This document shows positions 49,518-58,862 of a stretch of 64,000 nt of DNA, in pieces. The first letter of the stretch is position 1; every line of letters starts with the position of its first letter. The notes under the pieces are model-generated. The model was not told where the DNA came from and did no database searches. It saw nothing but the letters and a program-made list of their open reading frames with translations. The stretch covers positions 255,507 through 319,506 of the forward strand of contig NZ_KQ434751.1 of the NCBI RefSeq assembly GCF_001270745.1. The letters are read 5' to 3'. Made by a program: the position numbers and the translations under genes. Source of the DNA: Jiangella muralis (GTDB lineage: Bacteria > Actinomycetota > Actinomycetes > Jiangellales > Jiangellaceae).

Positions 49518-50570
49518 ATGGTACGGCTCACCCGCGCGCAGACCCAGGAGCGCACCCGGTCCGGCGTGTTGGCCGCGGCCCGCGCCGAGTTCGCCGACCG
49601 CGGCTACCGCGACGCGACGATCGACGGCATCGCCGCCCGCGCCGGGCTCACCCGCGGCGCCATCTACGCGAACTTCGCCGGCAAGCGGGCGCTGTACCTG
49701 TCGGTGCTGGCCGCCGACGCCGAACGGGCCGCACGGACGGGCCACGGCGACGCGGCCGGGACGGTCACGCCACGGGAGGCGCTCGGCGCCATCGCCCGGG
49801 CCCGCCTCGGCTCCGGCCTGCCCGCCGACGTCCTCGACGACGAGCCCGCGCGCGCCGCGTACGCGCAGCTGCTGGAGCTGGAGGCGTTGGTGCTCGGGCT
49901 GGCGCTGGAGCGGCTCGGGCTGCGCGGGCGGGCCGTGCGCGTCGCGGCGTCGGCGCTGACCCTGCTGGCCGGCGCCGACCACCTCGCCACCGCCGCACCG
50001 GGCTTCGTCGACCAGTTCGACGTCGTGGCCGCGTGCGAGCTGCTGACCGCGCTGCCGGCCGACCGCGGCTGGCCGCGGGCCTACCTCCAGCACGTCTCCC
50101 CCGCCCGGCCGGTCGACGAGCCATGGCCGGACGGTCCCGCGCCCCGCGACGGCGTCGTGCACGTGCTGGGCCTCTGCCGGCTGGAGGCGGCCGAGGAGTC
50201 CGTCCGGTCCGCGCCCGCCGGCGCCGCCGTCACCGTGGCACTGGTGACGGGCGAGCCGGACGAGCTGGCGCCGCTCGCCCGGCTGGTGCTCGCCCGGCTC
50301 GACGCCACGCTGCGCCGGGCGATCCCCGAGCGGGCCCGGCCGCCGGTGCGGCTGCTGCTCGGCCCCGCGGCCGACGCCCTGGCCGCGGCCGCCGGCGTCA
50401 CCGAGCCCTCCGACGGCACCGAGGTCGCCGTCCGCGTCGCGGCGGGCCGCATCGTCGCCCACGCGGACGGGCGCGGCGCCGGCGCGGCGCCGGCCACGCG
50501 GCCGCGGTGGTGCCCGTCACGACAGCCGTGGCGCGCCCTGCCTGAGCGCCCGCCTGGCGTGCGCGCCTAG
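49518..50570 (+). CDS. TetR-family regulator with a 150-residue C-terminal extension
   Basis: 350 aa, against about 200 for typical TetR proteins. Helix-turn-helix in residues 10-55 (FADRGYRDATIDGIAARAGLTRGAIYANFAGKR); a ligand-binding helical domain to about 195; then an alpha/beta region (VHVLGLCRLEAAEESV, VTVALVTGEPDELAPL, EVAVRVAAGRIVAHADG) that resembles a thioredoxin-like or related fold but without a CxxC. The last residues lie in a 54-nt antisense overlap with the flavin oxidase gene. Faces clpX across a dyad operator. Confidence 0.87.
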   Translation: MVRLTRAQTQERTRSGVLAAARAEFADRGYRDATIDGIAARAGLTRGAIYANFAGKRALYLSVLAADAERAARTGHGDAAGTVTPREALGAIARARLGSGLPADVLDDEPARAAYAQLLELEALVLGLALERLGLRGRAVRVAASALTLLAGADHLATAAPGFVDQFDVVAACELLTALPADRGWPRAYLQHVSPARPVDEPWPDGPAPRDGVVHVLGLCRLEAAEESVRSAPAGAAVTVALVTGEPDELAPLARLVLARLDATLRRAIPERARPPVRLLLGPAADALAAAAGVTEPSDGTEVAVRVAAGRIVAHADGRGAGAAPATRPRWCPSRQPWRALPERPPGVRA

Positions 50571-51182
50571 CCCGCGCGACGCCGCCACCCCGAACGCGTC
50601 GCCGCCCTTGGCCTTGCGGTCGTCGGTGCCCCATTCCCGGTTCCGCGGCACCGGCAGCAGCCGCGGCACGTGCTTGGAGCAGTGGATGTAGGCCTCCTCG
50701 ACGTGCACCGTCACCCACCGCTCGGGCCGCCGGCCGGGCACGTCGGCGTCGACCGGCTCGTCCGGGTGCCACTCGGCGAACTCCGACGGCGACAGCAGCG
50801 CCGCCGCACCGTTGACGTGCAGGCCGACGAGGTCGCGCACGAAGTCCATGAAGAGCAGGCCGACGTGGCCGTTCTCGACGATGTTGCCGGCGCTGGCCAT
50901 GACGCCGTTGCCTCGGTACTCCGGCCAGGCCAGCGTCCGCGGGTCCAGCACCCGGACGAAGCCCGGCGGGCCGGCCCGGAACGTCACGTCGCACTCGCCG
51001 CCGCCGTCGGCCGAGCCGACGAACACCATCTCCATGCGGCCGACGAACTCGCGCATGTGGCCGTTGAGGTGGTCGGCGACCTGCTCGCGGTAGAAGCGGT
51101 CGGCCCGTTCCCGGCTGCCGGATGCCTCCTGCAGTGCGTGCTCGCCGGCCGAACCGGGCCGATCGTGCGCAGCATCGTCCAT
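50517..51182 (-). CDS. pyridoxamine 5'-phosphate oxidase-like FMN-binding protein
   Basis: 221 aa. FVGRMEMVFVGSADGGGECDVTFRAGPPGFVRVLDPRTLAWPEYRGNGVMASAGNI contains the split-barrel flavin-binding strands, and GHVGLLFMDFVRDLVGLHVNG the phosphate-binding region; HVEEAYIHCSKH is the family's C-terminal motif. Likely binds FMN or F420 and reduces or oxidises a small substrate; exact reaction unknown. ATG preceded by GGAGGT. Its 3' end overlaps the TetR gene. Confidence 0.88.
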   Translation of the reverse strand: MDDAAHDRPGSAGEHALQEASGSRERADRFYREQVADHLNGHMREFVGRMEMVFVGSADGGGECDVTFRAGPPGFVRVLDPRTLAWPEYRGNGVMASAGNIVENGHVGLLFMDFVRDLVGLHVNGAAALLSPSEFAEWHPDEPVDADVPGRRPERWVTVHVEEAYIHCSKHVPRLLPVPRNREWGTDDRKAKGGDAFGVAASRGLGAHARRALRQGAPRLS

Positions 51183-51299
51183 GTGTCTACCTCCGCTCCC
51201 CCGCCCCCGGGTGGCGTACGACGCACCATGATCGCCTACAGGAGGTGATCTTCGATAGTCAAACGCCAGAATTCGGTCACTCTGTGTGGTTCTTCACGT

Positions 51300-51827
51300 T
51301 TAGCTCGGCAGGATCAGCGCCAGCAACGGCGGCCAGCCGGGCCGCCGCCAGACCGGGCTGGCCTCGCCCACCACCTCCCAGCCGCGCGCCTCGTACCAGC
51401 CCACGACGGACGCCGCCGGCCCGATCGGCAGCACGTCGAGGCAGGGCGCGAGGTCGTGGTCGCGCATCCACCCGACGGCGGTGCCGAGCAGTGCCGCGCC
51501 GGCGCCGTCACCCTGCCGGTCCGCCGCGACGAACAGCCGCCCCACGACGGCGCAGGCGGCGACCGGCCGGCCGTGCGCCTTGCTCCAGGCGTCCTGCAGG
51601 ACGGTGCCGGCGCCGTGGTCGGTGGTCGCGGCGGCGCCGACGCTGACGTGCCCGGCCGGGCGGTCCGAGTCGTCGGCGGCGACGAACGCGGCCAGCCGGT
51701 CCGGCTCCTCGATCCACCCGGCCGGGTCGTCCGGCAGGTGGTACGGGTAGCCGGTGACCTCGTGGTCGCGCGTCAGAACGGCCGCCAGCTCGGGCACGTC
51801 GCCGGGCCTGCGGGGTCGGATCCTCAT
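51300..51827 (-). CDS. GNAT-family N-acetyltransferase
   Basis: 175 aa. MRIRPRRPGDVPELAAVL is a typical GNAT opening; RLFVAADRQGDGAGAALLGTAVGWM carries the acetyl-CoA loop (QGDGAG) and VVGWYEARGWEVVGEA the C-terminal motif B. Substrate unknown. A TACGGT box 7 nt before the ATG, without a ribosome binding site, suggests a leaderless mRNA. It diverges from glgX. Confidence 0.88.
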   Translation of the reverse strand: MRIRPRRPGDVPELAAVLTRDHEVTGYPYHLPDDPAGWIEEPDRLAAFVAADDSDRPAGHVSVGAAATTDHGAGTVLQDAWSKAHGRPVAACAVVGRLFVAADRQGDGAGAALLGTAVGWMRDHDLAPCLDVLPIGPAASVVGWYEARGWEVVGEASPVWRRPGWPPLLALILPS

Positions 51828-51969
51828 CCGCACCACCGTATGCGGCGCATCCGCGCCCGGATCGGCCGGGCAAGCCGATCCAGTGGATTCGAACGGCCCG
51901 ACCAGCGAACATGGAGGCCTGACTCGCGGCGCAGCGAGCACCACACCGAACCGCGACGAAAGGCCACCG

Positions 51970-54111
51970 ATGACCTCTGCCGAGCCGATGCCGCAGTGGC
52001 CGGGCGCGGCGTACCCGCTCGGTGCCACGTACGACGGCTCCGGCACCAACTTCACGCTGTTCAGCGAGGTCGCCGACGGCGTGGAGCTGTGCCTGTTCGA
52101 CGGCGACGGCGCGGAGACGCGGCTGCCGCTGACCGAGGTCGACGGCTTCGTGTGGCACACCTTCCTGCCCGGCGTCGAGCCCGGCCAGCGCTACGGGTAC
52201 CGCGTCCACGGCCCGCACGACCCCAAGGCCGGTCACCGCTGCAACCCGGCGAAGCTGCTGCTCGACCCGTACGCGAAGGCCGTCGACGGCACGTTCGAAT
52301 GGCACCAGGCGCTGTTCGGGTACGACTTCGGCGACCCGGACAGCCGCAACGACGACGACTCCGCGCCGCACATGCCCAAGGCGGTGGTGATCAACCCGTT
52401 CTTCGACTGGGGCACCGACCGCCCGCCGCGCCGCGAGTACGCCGAGACCGTCATCTACGAGGCGCACGTCAAGGGCCTGACGAAGACCCATCCGGACATC
52501 CCCGAGGAGATCCGCGGCACCTACGCGGCCATCGCGCATCCGGTCGTCCTCGACCACCTCACGTCGCTCGGCGTCACCGCGCTCGAGCTGATGCCGGTGC
52601 ACCACTTCGCCAACGACTCCACGCTGCTGGAGAAGGGGCTGTCGAACTACTGGGGCTACAACTCCATCGGGTTCTTCGCGCCCGACCCGAAGTACAGCTC
52701 GGCCACCACGCCGGGCGCGCAGATCGGCGAGTTCAAGGCCATGGTGCGGGCGCTGCACGAGGCCGGCATCGAGGTCATCCTCGACGTCGTCTACAACCAC
52801 ACGGCCGAGGGCAACCACCTCGGCCCGACGCTGTCGTTCCGCGGCATCGACAACGCCGCCTACTACCGGCTGGTCGACGACGACAAGCGCTACTACCTCG
52901 ACTACACCGGCACCGGGAACTCGCTGAACGTCGGCAACCCGCACTCGCTGCAGCTGATCATGGACTCCCTGCGGTACTGGGTCACCGAGATGCACGTCGA
53001 CGGCTTCCGCTTCGACCTCGCCGCCACCCTCGCCCGCGAGTTCTACGACGTCGACCGGCTGTCGGCGTTCTTCGACCTCGTGCAGCAGGACCCGACGGTG
53101 AGCCAGGTGAAGCTGATCGCCGAGCCGTGGGACCTCGGCCCGGGCGGCTACCAGGTGGGCAACTTCCCGCCGCAGTGGACGGAGTGGAACGGCAAGTACC
53201 GCGACACCGTCCGCGACCTCTGGCGCGGCGAGCCGGCCACGCTGGGCGAGTTCGCGTCGCGCCTCACCGGGTCGGCCGACCTCTACGAGCAGTCCACCCG
53301 CCGCCCGGTCGCGTCGATCAACTTTGTCACCGCCCACGACGGCTTCACGCTGCGCGACCTCGTCTCGTACAACGAGAAGCACAACGAGGCCAACCTCGAG
53401 GGCAACGCCGACGGCGAGAGCCACAACCGGTCGTGGAACTGCGGCGTCGAGGGCCGCACGGACGACCCCGAGGTCAACGCGGTGCGGGCCCGCCAGCAGC
53501 GCAACTTCCTCGCGACGCTGCTGCTGTCGCAGGGCGTGCCGATGATCTCGCACGGCGACGAGCTGGGCCGCACGCAGGACGGCAACAACAACGCGTTCTG
53601 CCAGGACAACGAGCTGGCGTGGGTCGACTGGGACGACGCCGACCGCGCGCTGCAGGAGTTCACCCGGCGCGTCACGGCGCTGCGGGCGGCGCACCCGGCG
53701 TTCCGGCGGCGCCGGTTCTTCAACGGCCTGCCGGTGCGCCGCCCGGGCGCCGAAGGGCTGCCCGACATCGACTGGCTGCGCCCCGACGCCAGCCCGATGA
53801 CGGAGGCCGACTGGGACGCCGGGTTCGGCCGGGCCATCGCGGTGTTCCTCAACGGCAACGGCATCGCCGAGGTCGACGCGCGCGGGCAGCGGGTCGTCGA
53901 CGACTCCTTCCTGCTCTGCTTCAACGCCCACCACGAGCCGCTGGAGTTCACCCTGCCCGGCCCCGAGTTCGGCACCGCCTGGGACACCGTCCTCGACACC
54001 GCCGACGACGACGCCGGCGACCGTGGCGGGCCGCGCGCGGCCGGGTCCGTCGTCACCGTCCAGGCGCGGTCACTGCTGGTGCTGCTGACGCCACGGGACG
54101 CCGCGACGTGA
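51970..54111 (+). CDS. glgX: glycogen debranching enzyme GlgX
   Basis: 713 aa, GH13 with an N-terminal CBM48 (about 10-110). Catalytic residues: Asp in DGFRFDLAATL (nucleophile), Glu in KLIAEPWDLGPGGY (acid/base) and Asp in VTAHDGFTLRDLV (stabiliser). Hydrolyses alpha-1,6 branches of glycogen or limit dextrins, supplying linear maltooligosaccharides to TreY. AAAGG precedes the ATG. First gene of the glgX-treY-treZ operon, linked by GTGA and ATGA overlaps. Confidence 0.96.
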   Translation: MTSAEPMPQWPGAAYPLGATYDGSGTNFTLFSEVADGVELCLFDGDGAETRLPLTEVDGFVWHTFLPGVEPGQRYGYRVHGPHDPKAGHRCNPAKLLLDPYAKAVDGTFEWHQALFGYDFGDPDSRNDDDSAPHMPKAVVINPFFDWGTDRPPRREYAETVIYEAHVKGLTKTHPDIPEEIRGTYAAIAHPVVLDHLTSLGVTALELMPVHHFANDSTLLEKGLSNYWGYNSIGFFAPDPKYSSATTPGAQIGEFKAMVRALHEAGIEVILDVVYNHTAEGNHLGPTLSFRGIDNAAYYRLVDDDKRYYLDYTGTGNSLNVGNPHSLQLIMDSLRYWVTEMHVDGFRFDLAATLAREFYDVDRLSAFFDLVQQDPTVSQVKLIAEPWDLGPGGYQVGNFPPQWTEWNGKYRDTVRDLWRGEPATLGEFASRLTGSADLYEQSTRRPVASINFVTAHDGFTLRDLVSYNEKHNEANLEGNADGESHNRSWNCGVEGRTDDPEVNAVRARQQRNFLATLLLSQGVPMISHGDELGRTQDGNNNAFCQDNELAWVDWDDADRALQEFTRRVTALRAAHPAFRRRRFFNGLPVRRPGAEGLPDIDWLRPDASPMTEADWDAGFGRAIAVFLNGNGIAEVDARGQRVVDDSFLLCFNAHHEPLEFTLPGPEFGTAWDTVLDTADDDAGDRGGPRAAGSVVTVQARSLLVLLTPRDAAT

Positions 54112-56375
54112 GCGCCGGGCCCGCGAGCACGTACCGGCTGCAGCTGAGCGCGGCGTTCCCGCTCGACGCCGCCGCCGGGCTGGCCGGCTACCTGCGCGAC
54201 CTCGGCGCCGGTGCGCTCTACCTGTCGCCGCTGCTGTGCGCCTCGGCCGGGTCGACGCACGGCTACGACGTCGTCGACGTCACCCGCATGGACGACGAGC
54301 GTGGCGGCGAGGCGGGCTGGCGCGCACTGGTGGCGGCGGCCCGGCCGCATGGGCTACACATAGTCGTGGACCTCGTGCCGAACCACCAGGGCGTCGCCGA
54401 CCCCGGGCAGAACCCGGCCTGGCACGACCTCCTGCGGCACGGCCCGGCCTCGGCGTACGCGCCCTGGTTCGACGTCGACTGGCCGGCCGGGCGGCTGCTG
54501 CTGCCGGTGCTGGACCGTCCGGACGCCATCGAGCTGGACGGCGACGCGCTGCTGGCCGCCGGCGTGCGCTACCCGCTGGCGCCGGGCAGCGGGCCGCGGC
54601 CCGGCGACACCGCGGCCGACGTGCACGCCCGCCAGCACTACGAGCTGGCCGAGGCGCGCCGGGCCGAGGACGACCTGACCTACCGGCGGTTCTTCGCGGT
54701 CACGTCGCTGGCCGGGGTGCGGGTCGAGGACCCCGAGGTCGCGGCGGCCACGCACGAGCGCGTCCTCCGCTGGGTCGCCGAAGACGCCGTCGCCGGGCTG
54801 CGGGTCGACCACCCGGACGGGCTGGCCGACCCCGGCGGCTACCTGCGCCGGCTGCGGGCGCAGGCGCCGGACGCGTGGATCCTGGCGGAGAAGATCCTGG
54901 AGCCGGGCGAGACGCTGCCGGCCGGCTGGCCGGTCGACGGCACCACCGGCTACGACGCGCTCGCCGAGGTGGGACCGCTGTTCGTCGACCCGGCGGCCGA
55001 GCCGGCGCTGGACCGGCTGTACCGGTCGGTGACCGGCGACGAATACGACTGGCCCACGCACGTGCTGATCGGGAAACGCGCGGTCGCCACCACCATCCTG
55101 CGCTCGGAGTTCCACCGGCTGGCCCGGCTGGCGCCGGACGTGCCGCAGGCGTTCGCGGCGCTCACCGAGCTGGCGCTGTCGTTTCCGGTCTACCGTTCCT
55201 ACCTGCCGTCGTCCGGCGCCGACGACCTCGCCGCGGCGTTCGCGGCGGCCCGGCGGCGGCGACCGGCACTGGCCACGGCCTTCGACGCGCTGGAGCCGCG
55301 GTTGCGGGACGGCGCCGACGAGCTCTGCGTGCGGTTCCAGCAGACCACCGGCGCCGTCATGGCCAAGGGCGTCGAGGACACCGCCGCCTACCGGTACACC
55401 CGGTTCGTCGCACTCAACGAGGTCGGCGGCGACCCCGCCCGGTTCGGCCTGGGCCTCGACGACTTCCACGCCGCCCAGGAGCGCCGGTTGCGCGCCGCGC
55501 CGCACTCGATGACGACCCTGTCCACCCACGACACCAAGCGCGGCGAGGACGTGCGGGCCCGGCTCGCGGTGCTGGCCGAGGTCCCGGACGAGTGGGCGGA
55601 GCTGGTCCGGCTGCTGGCGAGCGAGGCGCCGCTGTACGACGCCACCGCCGGTTACCTGCTGTGGCAGACGGTCGTGGGCATCGGCCTGGACCACCGCGAC
55701 CGCCTGCATGCCTACGCCACGAAGGCGCTGCGCGAGGCCGGCACCGTCACCACCTGGGCCGATCCGGACGAAGACGTCGAGGCCGCGGCGCTGGCCGCGC
55801 TCGACCAGCTGGCCGACCGGCCGGAGCTGCGCACGGCGGTCGACCGGTTCATCGAGCGCGTCACGCCGTACGGCTGGAGCAACGCGCTGGGCCAGAAACT
55901 CGTGCAGCTCACCATGCCCGGCGTGCCCGACGTCTACCAGGGCACCGAGGGGTGGGACGACTCCCTCGTCGATCCCGACAACCGCCGCCCGGTCGACTGG
56001 CCGCGGCTGCGGGCGCTGCTGGCGGAGCCGACCGCTCCTCCCCTGGTCGACGACACCGGCGCCGCCAAGGTGTGGATGGTCTCGCGGACGCTGCGGCTGC
56101 GCCGCGACCGGCCTGAGCTGTTCACGGCGTACCGGCCGGTCCGGGTGCACGGTCCGGCCGCGGAGCACGCGGTGGCGTTCGACCGCGGCGGCGCGGTGAC
56201 GGTGGCGACGCGGCTGCCGGTGCGACTGGAGCGGCGGGGTGGGTGGGCGGACACCGTCGCTGAGCTGCCGAGCGCTCTGTTCGACGTGCTGACCGGGCGG
56301 CCGTACGGTGGGACGGTGCCGCTCGCGACGTTGTTCGCCACCTATCCCGTCGCGCTACTCGTCCCGCCCGCATGA
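54108..56375 (+). CDS. treY: maltooligosyltrehalose synthase TreY
   Basis: 755 aa from GTG overlapping the glgX stop. GH13 family: STYRLQLSAAFPLDAAAGLAGYL and LYLSPLLCASAGSTHGYDVVD at the N terminus, VVDLVPNHQGV, catalytic Asp in GLRVDHPDGLADPGGYL, Glu in AWILAEKILEPGE, and TLSTHDTKRGEDVRARL near residue 470. Isomerises the reducing-end alpha-1,4 bond of maltodextrins to alpha,alpha-1,1. Acts between GlgX and TreZ in the cytoplasm. Confidence 0.96.
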   Translation: MSAGPASTYRLQLSAAFPLDAAAGLAGYLRDLGAGALYLSPLLCASAGSTHGYDVVDVTRMDDERGGEAGWRALVAAARPHGLHIVVDLVPNHQGVADPGQNPAWHDLLRHGPASAYAPWFDVDWPAGRLLLPVLDRPDAIELDGDALLAAGVRYPLAPGSGPRPGDTAADVHARQHYELAEARRAEDDLTYRRFFAVTSLAGVRVEDPEVAAATHERVLRWVAEDAVAGLRVDHPDGLADPGGYLRRLRAQAPDAWILAEKILEPGETLPAGWPVDGTTGYDALAEVGPLFVDPAAEPALDRLYRSVTGDEYDWPTHVLIGKRAVATTILRSEFHRLARLAPDVPQAFAALTELALSFPVYRSYLPSSGADDLAAAFAAARRRRPALATAFDALEPRLRDGADELCVRFQQTTGAVMAKGVEDTAAYRYTRFVALNEVGGDPARFGLGLDDFHAAQERRLRAAPHSMTTLSTHDTKRGEDVRARLAVLAEVPDEWAELVRLLASEAPLYDATAGYLLWQTVVGIGLDHRDRLHAYATKALREAGTVTTWADPDEDVEAAALAALDQLADRPELRTAVDRFIERVTPYGWSNALGQKLVQLTMPGVPDVYQGTEGWDDSLVDPDNRRPVDWPRLRALLAEPTAPPLVDDTGAAKVWMVSRTLRLRRDRPELFTAYRPVRVHGPAAEHAVAFDRGGAVTVATRLPVRLERRGGWADTVAELPSALFDVLTGRPYGGTVPLATLFATYPVALLVPPA

Positions 56376-58129
56376 CGACGTTCCTGGTCTGGGCACCGGC
56401 TGCCCGTCGCGTGGTGCTGCGGGCCGGCCGCCGCACGGCGCGGGCGGTGCGGGCGCCGGGCGGCTGGTGGACGGCGCACGCGCCGGCGCCGGCGGGCACC
56501 GACTACGGCTGGCAGCTGGACGACTCCCCCGACCTGCTGCCCGACCCACGGGCCGCCTGGCTGCCGCACGGCGTCGAGGGCCGGGCCCGGGTCTACGACC
56601 ACGCCGCGTTCGAGTGGACCGACGCCGGCTGGACCGGCCGCCCACTGGCCGGCGCCGTCCTGTACGAGCTGCACATCGGCACCTTCAGCCCGGAGGGCAC
56701 CTTCGACGGCGCGATCGGCCGGCTCGACCACCTGACCGGCCTGGGCGTCACCCATGTCGAGGTGCTGCCGGTCAACGCGCTGGCCGGCCAGTGGAACTGG
56801 GGCTACGACGGCGTCGGCTGGTTCGCCGTGCACGAGCCGCTGGGCGGGCCGGACGGCTTCAAGCGGTTCGTCGACGCCTGCCATGTCCGCGGGCTGGCCG
56901 TTCTGCTGGACGTCGTCTACAACCACGTCGGCCCCAGCGGCAATCACCTGCCCCGGTTCGGGCCCTACCTCACCGACGGCGCCGGCACCGCCTGGGGCGA
57001 CGTCGTCAATCTCGGCGAGCCGACGGTGCGCCGCTACGTCGTCGACAACGCCCTGATGTGGCTGCGCGACTACCACCTCGATGGCCTGCGGCTGGACGCC
57101 GTCCATGCGCTGGTCGACCCGCTGGCCGGGCGCGGGCACCCGCACCTGCTGGCCGAGCTGTCCGCGGCGGTCGAGCGGCTGGCCGGCGAGCTGGGCCGGC
57201 CGTTGCCGCTGATCGCGGAGTCCGACCTCAACGACCCGGTCCTGATCGAGCCGCGCATCGAGGGCGGACACGGCCTCGACGGCCAGTGGGACGACGACGT
57301 CCACCACGCGCTGCACGCGCTGCTCACCGGCGAGCGGCAGGGCTACTACGCCGACTTCGGCTCGCTGACGGTGCTGGCCAAGGTCGTGCGCGACGCGTTC
57401 CTGCACGACGGTCGGTTCTCCTCGTTCCGCGGCCGGCCGCACGGCCGCCCGATCGACCGCGCCCGCACGCCCGGCCACCGCTTCGTCGTCTGCCTGCAGA
57501 ACCACGACCAGGTCGGCAACCGCGCCGCGGGCGAGCGGCTGACCGAGCTGGCCACGCCCGCCCGCCAGCGCATCGGCGCGGTGCTGCTGCTGACGCTGCC
57601 GTTCACGCCGATGCTCTGGATGGGCGAGGAGTGGGCGGCCACCACGCGCTGGCCGTACTTCACCTCGCACCCCGACCCGGTGCTGGCGGCCGCCATCGGG
57701 CCGGGACGGCTGGAGGAGTTCCGGCGGCACGGCTGGGACACCACGGCGATGCTCGACCCGCAGGACCCGGCCGCGTTCCGCACCGCCCGGCTGGACTGGA
57801 CCGAGCCGGAGCGGCCGAAGCACGCGCGGATGCTGGACCTCTACCGGCGGCTGATCGCGCTGCGGGCGGCCGAGCCGGAGCTGCGCGACGGCGACCTCAC
57901 CGCCGTCGCGGCCGGGTTCGACGAGGCGGCCGGCTGGTTCGTGCTGCATCGGGGGACGCTGCGGGTGGCGGTCAACCTCGCCGGCGAGCCGCGGCGGGTG
58001 CCGCTGTCCGGCGCCGGCGGCGAGCTGCTGCTGGCCACCGGCCCGGTGGCACTCGACGGCGCCGTGGCCGAGCTGGGCGCCGAGACCGCCGCCGTCGTCA
58101 GGACGAGACCAGCCACTCCCGCAGCGTGA
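56372..58129 (+). CDS. treZ: maltooligosyltrehalose trehalohydrolase TreZ
   Basis: 585 aa. N-terminal CBM48-like domain (VWAPAARRVVLRAG), then the GH13 core: LYELHIGTFSPEGTFDGAI, VVYNHVGPSGNHL, catalytic Asp in DGLRLDAVHAL, Glu in PLIAESDLNDP and Asp in LQNHDQVGNRAAGERL. Releases trehalose from maltooligosyltrehalose. ATG overlaps the treY stop (ATGA). The 3' end overlaps the convergent isomerase gene by 32 nt. The operon makes trehalose from glycogen, normally for osmotic or desiccation stress. Confidence 0.96.
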   Translation: MTTFLVWAPAARRVVLRAGRRTARAVRAPGGWWTAHAPAPAGTDYGWQLDDSPDLLPDPRAAWLPHGVEGRARVYDHAAFEWTDAGWTGRPLAGAVLYELHIGTFSPEGTFDGAIGRLDHLTGLGVTHVEVLPVNALAGQWNWGYDGVGWFAVHEPLGGPDGFKRFVDACHVRGLAVLLDVVYNHVGPSGNHLPRFGPYLTDGAGTAWGDVVNLGEPTVRRYVVDNALMWLRDYHLDGLRLDAVHALVDPLAGRGHPHLLAELSAAVERLAGELGRPLPLIAESDLNDPVLIEPRIEGGHGLDGQWDDDVHHALHALLTGERQGYYADFGSLTVLAKVVRDAFLHDGRFSSFRGRPHGRPIDRARTPGHRFVVCLQNHDQVGNRAAGERLTELATPARQRIGAVLLLTLPFTPMLWMGEEWAATTRWPYFTSHPDPVLAAAIGPGRLEEFRRHGWDTTAMLDPQDPAAFRTARLDWTEPERPKHARMLDLYRRLIALRAAEPELRDGDLTAVAAGFDEAAGWFVLHRGTLRVAVNLAGEPRRVPLSGAGGELLLATGPVALDGAVAELGAETAAVVRTRPATPAA

Positions 58130-58862
58130 CGGCGTCGCGGACCAGCGCTTCGGGATCGTCGCCGGGGACGAACTCCAGCAGCGCGTAGCGTTCGGCGTCG
58201 TCGCGGCTCGCCAGCGTGCCGAGCACCGGCGTCCACAGCGCCGCGCCGTCGGCCAGCGGCAGCCGGGCGCCGTCGGCCGTCCAGGTGAACACGTGCACCG
58301 TCACCAGGTCCGGCAGCAGCGCCGTCGCCTCGCGCAGCGCGTCGTCCGGGTGCTGGCCGAGCCGTGGCTGCCAGTACGGCCGCAGCCCCGGGTGGCCGAC
58401 GGCGGCGTAGAGCGCGAGCGCCGACTCCAGCGTGTCGGTGAGCGTGTTCGGGTGGTGCTCGACGGCGATCTCGACGCCGTCGCGGGCGGCCAGTTCGGTG
58501 ACGCGCCGCAGGTCGGCGGCCACGCGGCCGCGCTGTTCCGCCGTCGCGGCGGCCGAGCCGAGCGTCCCGGCCCAGACCCGGATGCGCGGCGCCCCCAGCG
58601 CCACCGCCGAGCGCAGCACGTCGTCGAAGTCGGCCGGATCGTGGTCGCCGGCCCGGTAGTACGAGCCGTACGCGACCACCCGGACGCCGTGATCGGCGCT
58701 CGCCGCCGCGGTGCGCTCGGCCGCCGCGACGTCGCCGACCGGGACGTGCACGTCGCCGCCCCACTCGACCGCCGTCAGCCCGGCCCGGCCGATGACCCCG
58801 AGCACGTCGTCGACGCCGAGCTGGCGGAACGTGATGGACACCAGGCCGGTCCGCACCCTCAC
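58098..58862 (-). CDS. sugar phosphate isomerase/epimerase-like TIM barrel
   Basis: 254 aa from GTG overlapping the upstream gene stop (GTGA). Xylose-isomerase-like TIM barrel: VSITFRQLGVDDVLGVIGRAGLTAVEWGGDVHVP at the start, APRIRVWAGTLGSA, EIAVEHHPNTLTDTLES (metal-binding Glu/His region) and VTVHVFTWTADGARLPL. Probably isomerises or epimerises a sugar or polyol derivative. Coupled with a D-2-hydroxyacid dehydrogenase, suggesting a small catabolic unit for a sugar acid or inositol-like compound. Confidence 0.88.
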   Translation of the reverse strand: MRVRTGLVSITFRQLGVDDVLGVIGRAGLTAVEWGGDVHVPVGDVAAAERTAAASADHGVRVVAYGSYYRAGDHDPADFDDVLRSAVALGAPRIRVWAGTLGSAAATAEQRGRVAADLRRVTELAARDGVEIAVEHHPNTLTDTLESALALYAAVGHPGLRPYWQPRLGQHPDDALREATALLPDLVTVHVFTWTADGARLPLADGAALWTPVLGTLASRDDAERYALLEFVPGDDPEALVRDAVTLREWLVSS